Assembly (NCBI GenBank): GCA_900313775.1
Contig: OMSP01000230.1
Location: 1 to 6,534 of the forward strand
Source: an uncultured Eubacteriales bacterium
GTDB lineage: Bacteria; Bacillota; Clostridia; Lachnospirales; Lachnospiraceae
DNA: 6,534 nucleotides
Direction of reading: 5' to 3'
Part shown: in pieces, positions 1-5,187 of the stretch
Numbering within the stretch: position 1 is the stretch's first letter
Layout: each line of letters starts with the position of its first letter
Made by a program: the position numbers and the translations under genes
Notes under the pieces: model-generated
Databases searched by the model: none
Told to the model about the DNA's origin: nothing
Seen by the model: only the letters and a program-made list of their open reading frames with translations

Positions 1-199
1 GCTCATTCTTCCATGTGATGCGGAACAGATTGAGGGGATTGATATCCCACAGACCGACATTCTTTAGCTGATCCTTGATCTTGTCAGGTATCAGTTCCGG
101 ATCGCGCAGCTGAGCGATCGTCGGCAGAATGATATTGTTTTCTCTTGCTTTTTCAATGTTATGTTCCAGTGCTTTTTCGTTCTTTTTGAGGGAAATCAT
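1..199 (-). CDS. N-terminal part of a probable PLP-dependent enzyme (fold type II), cut by the window edge
   Basis: An open frame reads leftwards from ATG at 199-197 and leaves the window after 66 codons without a stop. The start is supported by AAAGGAG (complement of 208-214), 8 nt before the ATG, and by an upstream ATG at 207 that runs at once into a stop. The protein begins MISLKKNEKALEHNIEKA and contains the stretches IILPTIAQLRDPELIP and NVGLWDINPLNLFRITWKNE. From memory these resemble the N-terminus of a roughly 440-residue clostridial family annotated as 'pyridoxal-phosphate dependent enzyme', related to cysteine synthase and threonine synthase. The part that would carry the PLP lysine lies outside the window, so catalysis cannot be confirmed. 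It is transcribed divergently from the hydroxylase operon and shares its control region. Being a coding region is much surer than the family assignment. Confidence 0.6.
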   Translation of the reverse strand, partial: MISLKKNEKALEHNIEKARENNIILPTIAQLRDPELIPDKIKDQLKNVGLWDINPLNLFRITWKNE

Positions 200-244
200 A
201 TGAGCATCTCCTTTGCTTTTGACATGACAACATATTACGCATTA

Positions 245-273
245 ATCGTAGCACTCTGCATAGTAAAAATCAA
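245..273 (-). promoter_or_regulatory. Predicted sigma-A promoter for the leftward PLP-enzyme gene
   Basis: On the minus strand, -35 TTGATT (complement of 268-273) and -10 TACGAT (complement of 245-250) are separated by exactly 17 nt. Transcription would start near 238 and give a leader of about 38 nt before the ATG at 199. A second TTGATT overlaps it at 272-277 but would need a 21-nt spacer. This is prediction from consensus only. Confidence 0.55.
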
Positions 274-277
274 TCAA

Positions 278-300
278 AAATACAAAATTATTTAGTATTT
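278..300. promoter_or_regulatory. Candidate operator: 23-bp inverted repeat between the two divergent promoters
   Basis: The arms AAATAC (278-283) and GTATTT (295-300) flank an AT-rich core. Around the central base at 289, ten of eleven symmetric base pairs match; only 284/294 fail. The right half, TATTTAGTAT (289-298), recurs exactly as a direct repeat at 331-340, 42 bp or about four helical turns away, inside the rightward promoter spacer. The dyad lies just upstream of the leftward -35. It could bind a dimeric regulator controlling both directions, but no regulator gene is in the window. AT-rich DNA produces chance dyads, so this is a candidate site only. Confidence 0.4.
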
Positions 301-321
301 CCAAAAATTTTTGTTTTCCTA

Positions 322-350
322 TTTACTTCATATTTAGTATCGATTAAAAT
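322..350 (+). promoter_or_regulatory. Predicted sigma-A promoter for the xanthine-dehydrogenase-type operon
   Basis: -35 TTTACT (322-327) and -10 TAAAAT (345-350) are separated by 17 nt. A start near 357 would leave a leader of about 25 nt before the ATG at 382, just enough for the ribosome binding site and too short for a riboswitch. A copy of the candidate operator half-site (331-340) lies in the spacer, so a bound regulator would sit in the polymerase footprint. Confidence 0.5.
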
Positions 351-368
351 AATAGTGTGTGTTTGTAT

Positions 369-376
369 AAGGAGGT
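369..376 (+). promoter_or_regulatory. Ribosome binding site that fixes the start of the molybdopterin-subunit gene
   Basis: AAGGAGGT is a nearly full anti-16S match and stands 5 nt before ATG 382. The same frame is open from an earlier ATG at 355, but that one lies upstream of this site, at about the predicted transcription start, and would add the unrelated sequence MCVCIRRCC. The ATG at 388 is further from the site than ideal. Position 382 is therefore the best start. Confidence 0.8.
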
Positions 377-381
377 GCTGT

Positions 382-2733
382 ATGAGCATGGATAACCGTT
401 ATCCCGCACCGGATAACAAAGTCATCGGAAAGCCCTACCCGAGACTTGACGCACATGACAAGGCAATCGGTCGGACAAAATACACAGACGATCTCTGTGA
501 TAAGGGAGCACTGTGTACGCGCATCCTGCATTCGACTGTTGCCAACGGCATCGTCAAGTCCATCGATACCAGTGAAGCGGAAAAGATCCCGGGAGTCGTC
601 GCGGTCTTTACCTGCTTTGACTGTGAAAAGAATTATTTCCCGACACCCGGTCACCCCTGGTCAGTGGAACCGTCCCATCAGGATGTCGCTGACCGGCTGG
701 TCCTGACCGACCACCCCCTCTATTACGGAGATGACATCGCTGCAGTCGTGGCTGAAGACGAGATAGCGGCCGCTCAGGCGATACGCGTTCTCAAGGACAA
801 AGTTGAATACGAAGAACTTCCTTTTGTTCTGGATGTCTTTGACGCCATGAAGGAGGACGCTCCTCTCCTGCATCCGGATTATCCGGGCAATGTGATGGCG
901 CATACCACGATCCGTCAGGGAAATTATGAGGAGGCTATCAAAGAAAAAGGTCTTACCCGCGTCGAGGGTTGGTATGAAGTGCCGACAGTGCAGCACTGCC
1001 ATATCGAGAACTTCGAATGCTTTGCCTACGGCGAGGGAGACGACCGGTATGTATGTGTGACATCGACGCAGATCCCCCATATCGTCCGCCGCTGCATCGG
1101 ACAGGCTCTCGGTATGGACTGGGGCAAATTCCGTGTCATCAAGCCCTATGTCGGCGGCGGTTTCGGCAACAAGCAGGATACGCTTTATGAACCGCTGTGC
1201 GTATGGCTTTCTATGAAACTCGGCGGAAGGCTCGTCAAGATCGACGTGCCCCGAGAGGAAACTTTCGTCAACAACCGGGTACGCCATGGCGAGCGCTTCC
1301 ATATTATCTCGTATTTAAGAAAGGACGGGACTTTTGCAGCCCGAAAATATGAAGCATGGGCTGATCAGGGAGCTTATTCCAGCCACGGTCACGCGATAGC
1401 GGCGAAAGGTCTGAACGCCTTCCCGCAGCTCTATCCCTGCGACAACATCGAGGGAGACGCCTGGACAGTCTATACCAATAAACCCGTTGCAGGCGCGATG
1501 CGTGGATACGGCATGCCTCAGGCATCCTATGCCATGGAAGCAGCCGCTGACGACTGTGCGCGAGCCATCGGCATGGATCCGCTCGAATTTAAACGCAAAA
1601 ACTTGATGCCTGTCGGTTTCGTACACGAATTCTCTCATAACGAACTGTACAGCGACACCTTTAATCAGTGTTTTGACAAGGGTGGCGCGACCATCGGTTA
1701 TGAAAAGAAGTTTAAAGAGTACAGCAAACCGCAGACCGGCGATATCCGACGAGGCATCGGTGTCGCTACATATTGGTACAACACTGCTGTATACCCGATC
1801 GCATTGGAGACCTCTTCCTGCCGTATGGTACTCAATCAGGACGGATCCGTACAGGTCCAGCTGGCCGAAACCGAGATCGGTCAGGGAGCTGACACGGTCG
1901 CTGCTCAGATGACGGCTGACACGATCGGTCTGTCGCTCGACAAAGTCCACACCGTCTCATGTCAGGATACAGATATCACTCCTTTCGGAACCGGTGTCTA
2001 TGCCTCCAGAGGTACTTACACTCTGGGCTTTTCGGTCAGAAAAACAGCTGAGGCCATGAAGCGCAAGATACTTGAATATGCCTACGAACTGACACGTATG
2101 CCTGATTATATCATGGATATCGTCGATAATAATATTATCCGCAAGACAGACGGGCGCGTACTGATCAGCATGAAAGAACTGGCTACCACCGCCCTCTACA
2201 GCCGTGATCACAGCGTACATCTGACTTCCGAGGAGACCGCTCATATCAAGTCGAACGCCTACTCATTCGGCTGCTGCTTTGCCGAGGTGGAGGTTGATAT
2301 ACCGATGTGCCGCGTACGTCTGCTCAACATCGTCAATGTGCACGACTGCGGACAGCTGATCAACCCGGCGCTCGCCGAGGCGCAGGTCCACGGCGGTCAG
2401 AGCATGGGCATAGGTTACGCTTTATCCGAGAAACTGCTCTTCGATGAGAAGACGGGACGACCGCTCAACAACAACCTGCTGGACTATAAGCTTTCTTCTT
2501 TCATGGATCATCCGAGACTGGTCGGCGATTTTGTTGAGAACTATGAACCCACGAGCGCTTATGGTACCAAGGGACTGGGAGAACCGCCGGTATGTCCGGT
2601 CGCACCGGCTATCCGCGCGGCCGTCGCGCAGGCGACAGGATGCTTCATCAACGAACTTCCTCTCTCGCCGGATGTCCTGTATAAGAACTTTGTCGAAACC
2701 GGACTCATCCAAGAGGAAGGAGGCGAGGACTGA
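382..2733 (+). CDS. xdhA: Xanthine dehydrogenase-type molybdenum hydroxylase, molybdopterin-binding (catalytic) subunit
   Basis: This is the large subunit of a three-part molybdenum hydroxylase that hydroxylates purines such as hypoxanthine or xanthine at a Mo-molybdopterin centre, most likely in the cytoplasm; no signal peptide is seen. The 783 residues match E. coli XdhA/YgeS (about 750) over the full length as I recall it. The aldehyde oxidase/xanthine dehydrogenase a/b hammerhead domain is at about 25-140, followed by the two molybdopterin-binding domains. Landmarks are STQIPHIVRR, GGGFGNKQD (258-266), GAMRGYG (371-377), ETEIGQGAD (496-504) and GLGEPP (731-736). Arg374 and Glu734 correspond by motif to Arg880 and Glu1261 of bovine xanthine oxidase, the substrate-binding arginine and catalytic base. 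The stop overlaps the next start by one base. Naming follows E. coli; other systems call this subunit xdhB or pucD. The true substrate (xanthine, hypoxanthine, nicotinate-like or other) cannot be settled from sequence, nor can use of a selenium-modified cofactor. Confidence 0.93.
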   Translation: MSMDNRYPAPDNKVIGKPYPRLDAHDKAIGRTKYTDDLCDKGALCTRILHSTVANGIVKSIDTSEAEKIPGVVAVFTCFDCEKNYFPTPGHPWSVEPSHQDVADRLVLTDHPLYYGDDIAAVVAEDEIAAAQAIRVLKDKVEYEELPFVLDVFDAMKEDAPLLHPDYPGNVMAHTTIRQGNYEEAIKEKGLTRVEGWYEVPTVQHCHIENFECFAYGEGDDRYVCVTSTQIPHIVRRCIGQALGMDWGKFRVIKPYVGGGFGNKQDTLYEPLCVWLSMKLGGRLVKIDVPREETFVNNRVRHGERFHIISYLRKDGTFAARKYEAWADQGAYSSHGHAIAAKGLNAFPQLYPCDNIEGDAWTVYTNKPVAGAMRGYGMPQASYAMEAAADDCARAIGMDPLEFKRKNLMPVGFVHEFSHNELYSDTFNQCFDKGGATIGYEKKFKEYSKPQTGDIRRGIGVATYWYNTAVYPIALETSSCRMVLNQDGSVQVQLAETEIGQGADTVAAQMTADTIGLSLDKVHTVSCQDTDITPFGTGVYASRGTYTLGFSVRKTAEAMKRKILEYAYELTRMPDYIMDIVDNNIIRKTDGRVLISMKELATTALYSRDHSVHLTSEETAHIKSNAYSFGCCFAEVEVDIPMCRVRLLNIVNVHDCGQLINPALAEAQVHGGQSMGIGYALSEKLLFDEKTGRPLNNNLLDYKLSSFMDHPRLVGDFVENYEPTSAYGTKGLGEPPVCPVAPAIRAAVAQATGCFINELPLSPDVLYKNFVETGLIQEEGGED

Positions 2734-3617
2734 TGTATGATATCAAAGCATTGTATGAAGCAACATCTGTTCAGGACGCCTGCCGTCTGCTGACAGAACA
2801 CCCCGAGGCACAGGTCATTGCCGGCGGATCAGATGTACTCGTTCAGGTCCGTGAGGGCAAGCGAGCCGGAAAAGAACTGGTCAGCATCTATATGCTTGAT
2901 GAGATGCGCGGAGTGAGCATCGATGATAAAGAAAATATCCGTATCGGCTCACTCACCAGCTTTTCCAATATCACGAAGAACCCGATCATTCAGGAGAAGA
3001 TCGGTGTGCTCGGTGAAGCCGTAAATATGATCGGAGGGCCGCAGGTCCGCGCTATCGGTACGATCGGCGGCAACACCTGTAACGGTGTCACCTCTGCCGA
3101 CTCCGCTTCCACTCTCCATGCGTGGGAGGCGATCATTGAGATCACCGGACCGGACGGTGTGCGCTGTACGCCGATCAAGGACTTCTATATCAAGGCCGGT
3201 ACCGTTGATCTGAGACTCGGCGAGATCCAGACTGCGATCCTGATTCCGAAGGAGTCCTATGATAACTGCTTCGGACACTATATTAAATACGGTAAGCGTA
3301 ACGCGTTGGAGATCGCCAATATCGGTTGCTCGGTCAATGTCCGTCTGTCGGATGACAAAAAGAAGTTTGACCGCGTGCGTATCGCCTACGGCGTCGCGGG
3401 ACCTGTTCCCATGCGTGTGCCGACCGCCGAGGAGTTTATCAATGGCAAGGCAGTCAACAAAAAGAATGTCGAACAGTTTGCAAGTCTGGTCCTCAAGGAC
3501 ATCAATCCTCGTGATTCCTGGCGCGGCGGCAAGGCTTTCCGCCAGCATATGGCGGTCGAGATGGCCAAGCGGGCACTGATCGAATCAGTCAAGAAAGCCG
3601 GAGGTGAAGTGAAATGA
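2733..3617 (+). CDS. xdhB: Xanthine dehydrogenase-type FAD-binding subunit
   Basis: This is the medium subunit, which takes electrons from the Fe-S subunit onto FAD and passes them to NAD+ or another acceptor. The 294 residues equal the usual size (E. coli XdhB/YgeT about 292). The N-terminal FAD-binding domain of the CO-dehydrogenase flavoprotein type shows the two FAD motifs: IAGGSDVLV (29-37) and TIGGNTCNG (110-118), the latter preceded by GGPQVRAIG. The C-terminal flavoprotein domain covers about 180-285 and includes IAYGVAGPVPMR and DSWRGGKAFRQH. No extra cysteine cluster of the 4-hydroxybenzoyl-CoA reductase kind is seen, which favours a purine dehydrogenase. The start overlaps the previous stop (TGATG), with AAGGAGG at 2717-2723, 9 nt upstream. 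The end overlaps the next gene by four bases (ATGA). Such overlaps point to translational coupling and fixed subunit ratios. Confidence 0.93.
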   Translation: MYDIKALYEATSVQDACRLLTEHPEAQVIAGGSDVLVQVREGKRAGKELVSIYMLDEMRGVSIDDKENIRIGSLTSFSNITKNPIIQEKIGVLGEAVNMIGGPQVRAIGTIGGNTCNGVTSADSASTLHAWEAIIEITGPDGVRCTPIKDFYIKAGTVDLRLGEIQTAILIPKESYDNCFGHYIKYGKRNALEIANIGCSVNVRLSDDKKKFDRVRIAYGVAGPVPMRVPTAEEFINGKAVNKKNVEQFASLVLKDINPRDSWRGGKAFRQHMAVEMAKRALIESVKKAGGEVK

Positions 3618-4192
3618 GTGAAAGACAGTATAAGACAGTTCATTTTACATTAAACGGTAAACCGGTAGAGAAGAATGTCGATGTGCGGGCATCCCTGACA
3701 GATATGCTGCGCAATGACTACCGCATGACCAGTGTTAAAAAGGGATGTGAGGTCGGCGAATGCGGAGCTTGCACCGTGATCATCAACGGAGAGGCTTTTG
3801 ACTCCTGTATCTATCTGGCTGTCTGGGCCGAAGGCAAGGAGATCACCACTCTGGAAGGTCTGCTTGGTCCGAACGGAGAACTCTCAGACATCCAGCAGGC
3901 TTTTATCGACGAGACTGCGATCCAGTGCGGTTTCTGCTCACCCGGGTTCATCCTCTCCGCCTGGGAGATCTTAAACACCGGCAAGGAATATACTGATGAG
4001 GAGCTTCGAAAGCTGCTCTCAGGGCACCTCTGCCGCTGTACCGGATATGAGAATATTTTCCGCGCAGTCAAAAAGACGATGCTTCGTCGGCTCGGCAAAG
4101 AGGCCGAGGCGGAAAAAGTCGATAAGCAGGGTATCGTAGACAAAAAAGAGCGCGTGCCGTTCGCATCTCTGGATCCCACCGTGCAGGCGTAG
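3614..4192 (+). CDS. xdhC: Xanthine dehydrogenase-type iron-sulfur subunit (two [2Fe-2S] clusters)
   Basis: This small subunit carries electrons from the molybdenum centre to FAD. Both clusters are complete. The plant-ferredoxin-type N-terminal domain has Cys45, Cys50, Cys53 (GCEVGECGAC) and Cys65. The helical C-terminal [2Fe-2S] domain has Cys105 and Cys108 (QCGFCSPG) plus Cys140 and Cys142 (HLCRCTGY). The protein has 192 residues, about 30 more than E. coli XdhC/YgeU. The excess is a charged tail after about residue 155, rich in Lys and Glu and without cysteines. Translation starts in the ATGA overlap with the FAD gene, with GGAGGTGA at 3600-3607 as ribosome binding site. It is the last gene of the operon, and a terminator follows 16 bp later. 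The name follows E. coli; it is not the XdhC/CoxI-type maturation factor, which is absent from the window. Confidence 0.93.
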   Translation: MSERQYKTVHFTLNGKPVEKNVDVRASLTDMLRNDYRMTSVKKGCEVGECGACTVIINGEAFDSCIYLAVWAEGKEITTLEGLLGPNGELSDIQQAFIDETAIQCGFCSPGFILSAWEILNTGKEYTDEELRKLLSGHLCRCTGYENIFRAVKKTMLRRLGKEAEAEKVDKQGIVDKKERVPFASLDPTVQA

Positions 4193-4207
4193 TTTTCAGT
4201 CACAGAT

Positions 4208-4238
4208 AAAAGGCAGGCCCGAAGGCCTGCCTTTTTTT
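4208..4238. terminator. Bidirectional intrinsic terminator between convergent genes
   Basis: AGGCAGGCC (4211-4219) and GGCCTGCCT (4224-4232) form a perfect 9-bp stem with loop CGAA, extended by three A-T pairs. In the rightward direction it is followed by a run of seven T (4232-4238), which ends the hydroxylase operon. In the leftward direction the loop reads TTCG, a very stable tetraloop, and the stem is followed by TTTTAT, which serves the gene ending at 4258. Confidence 0.9.
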
Positions 4239-4257
4239 ATTGTGCAATGATGATAGG

Positions 4258-4929
4258 TCAGCTGTTATGAGGCATGAATGCATAGAGATTCATGGCCAGC
4301 GCACTGACCGGCATCGTCTGCAGCCAGATCTTGCCGGGACCGGTGACAACTGTATTGAACAGACCTTCTCCTCCGAGCACTATATTGGTCAGACCTTTGA
4401 CCGACTGGACCTCCATACTGCAGGTAGCTTCCATGGCAGCCACATAGCCGCTGTCGATCACGAGCTGCTCTCCCGCCGCCAGTTCTCTCTCCTGGACAGC
4501 GCCGTCGACCTCAAACCATGCATAGCCCGCTCCCGTATACTTCTGCATCAGGAACCCTTCGCCTCCGAAAAAGCCTGTGGAAAGCTTCTTCTGCAGATAC
4601 ACCTCCATCTCCACACCTTCTGTGGATGCCAGGAAGGAACTCTTCTGCGCAATGATCGGAGTCTCTCCTATATTAAACATCAGGATATCGCCGGGGCAGC
4701 GCTTGGCCAGCGTGAGCTCGCCCGCCTGCTCGGCCGTATAACGGTTCAGCGCTAATGACTCACCCACGACCGCTTTCTTTAACATGCCTCCCAAACCACC
4801 GGTCTTTGTTTCCATCCTGATTCCCGGCGTCATCCATGCCATCGCACCGCTCTGCGTCTTGACGGCCTCGCCTGCCTCCAGGGCAAGCGTTAATACTGTG
4901 AAAGGCTGGTTGGTTATTGAATACTTCAT
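4258..4929 (-). CDS. AIM24 / TIGR00266 (DUF124) family protein of unknown function
   Basis: The 223-residue protein matches the bacterial AIM24-like family by its characteristic stretches: GAMAWMTPGIRMETKTGG (28-45), AVVGESLALNRYTA (53-66), GFFGGEG (119-125), VLGGEGLFNT and GPGKIWLQTMP (197-207). Family members are all-beta proteins, related in fold to the yeast mitochondrial AIM24 protein; no biochemical function is firmly assigned in bacteria. No signal peptide or membrane segment is visible, so it is probably cytoplasmic. The length is typical. The start is supported by AGGAGGA (complement of 4937-4943), 7 nt before the ATG. It is probably a single-gene unit with its own promoter and the shared terminator at 4208-4238. 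It converges on the hydroxylase operon, and no functional link to it is evident. Confidence 0.88.
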   Translation of the reverse strand: MKYSITNQPFTVLTLALEAGEAVKTQSGAMAWMTPGIRMETKTGGLGGMLKKAVVGESLALNRYTAEQAGELTLAKRCPGDILMFNIGETPIIAQKSSFLASTEGVEMEVYLQKKLSTGFFGGEGFLMQKYTGAGYAWFEVDGAVQERELAAGEQLVIDSGYVAAMEATCSMEVQSVKGLTNIVLGGEGLFNTVVTGPGKIWLQTMPVSALAMNLYAFMPHNS

Positions 4930-4970
4930 AGTCTATTCCTCCTGATTATGCTGCCAGTATCTCTACACAT

Positions 4971-4999
4971 ATGATAGACCAGCTTCCGTTGATTGTAAA
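4971..4999 (-). promoter_or_regulatory. Predicted sigma-A promoter of the AIM24-family gene
   Basis: On the minus strand, -35 TTTACA (complement of 4994-4999) and -10 TATCAT (complement of 4971-4976) have a 17-nt spacer. The start would fall near 4964, giving a leader of about 35 nt to the ATG at 4929. It lies directly after the tRNA terminator hairpin, as expected for an independent unit. Confidence 0.6.
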
Positions 5000-5012
5000 T
5001 GCCGAGGGAACA

Positions 5013-5047
5013 AAACGGGATGACTGCCATCTGCAGTCATCCCGTTT
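5013..5047 (-). terminator. Hairpin terminator after tRNA-Ala
   Basis: Arms 5013-5027 and 5033-5047 pair perfectly over 15 bp around a 5-nt loop. Read leftwards, the stem closes with CCCGTTTT followed by GTT, a short U-rich tail. It begins only 4 nt after the tRNA 3' end, so it fits as the tRNA terminator and as a 3' boundary for exonuclease trimming. The U tract is weak, so some read-through into the AIM24 gene is possible. Confidence 0.75.
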
Positions 5048-5051
5048 ATCG

Positions 5052-5124
<73 letters not shown>

Positions 5125-5127
5125 ATA

Positions 5128-5155
5128 AAAGACGCTGCCTTTCGGTCGCGTCTTT
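5128..5155 (-). other. Hairpin between gpmI and tRNA-Ala: possible gpmI terminator or tRNA leader structure
   Basis: AAAGACGC and GCGTCTTT (5128-5135 with 5148-5155) form an 8-bp stem with a 12-nt loop, followed leftwards by TTTTAT that runs into the first G of the tRNA. It sits 28 nt after the gpmI stop and resembles an intrinsic terminator for gpmI. However, the predicted tRNA promoter would start transcription inside its 5' arm, so a shortened form (GACGC/GCGTC) would also be present in the tRNA precursor leader. Confidence 0.5.
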
Positions 5156-5158
5156 AAT

Positions 5159-5187
5159 AGTGTATTCGTTTGAACCTAAAAAATCAA
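5159..5187 (-). promoter_or_regulatory. Predicted tRNA-Ala promoter overlapping the gpmI stop codon
   Basis: On the minus strand, -35 TTGATT (complement of 5182-5187) and -10 TACACT (complement of 5159-5164) have a 17-nt spacer. The TGA stop of gpmI (5186-5184) lies within the -35 element. A start near 5152-5153 would give a tRNA precursor with a leader of about 28 nt. Confidence 0.55.

Noticed and set aside
215..380. Possible purine riboswitch upstream of the hydroxylase operon
   Set aside because: The predicted leader is only about 25 nt, and no three-helix aptamer or conserved loop sequences are seen in the AT-rich spacer.
355..381. Extended start for the molybdopterin subunit at ATG 355
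   Set aside because: It precedes the strong ribosome binding site at 369-376, lies at about the predicted transcription start, and adds residues (MCVCIRRCC) unlike the family N-terminus.
661..1950. Long minus-strand open frames (213 and 211 codons) opposite the molybdopterin-subunit gene
   Set aside because: They lie wholly antisense to a gene with convincing family motifs, have no recognisable domain, and arise from codon bias in the real gene.
2949..3548. Minus-strand open frame of 199 codons opposite the FAD-subunit gene
   Set aside because: Shadow of the clear flavoprotein gene on the other strand, with no recognisable family and no independent support.
4240..4755. Plus-strand open frame of 171 codons opposite the AIM24 gene
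   Set aside because: It begins right after the operon terminator, is antisense to a well-supported family protein, and its predicted sequence (many His, Ser, Arg, Leu) has no recognisable fold.
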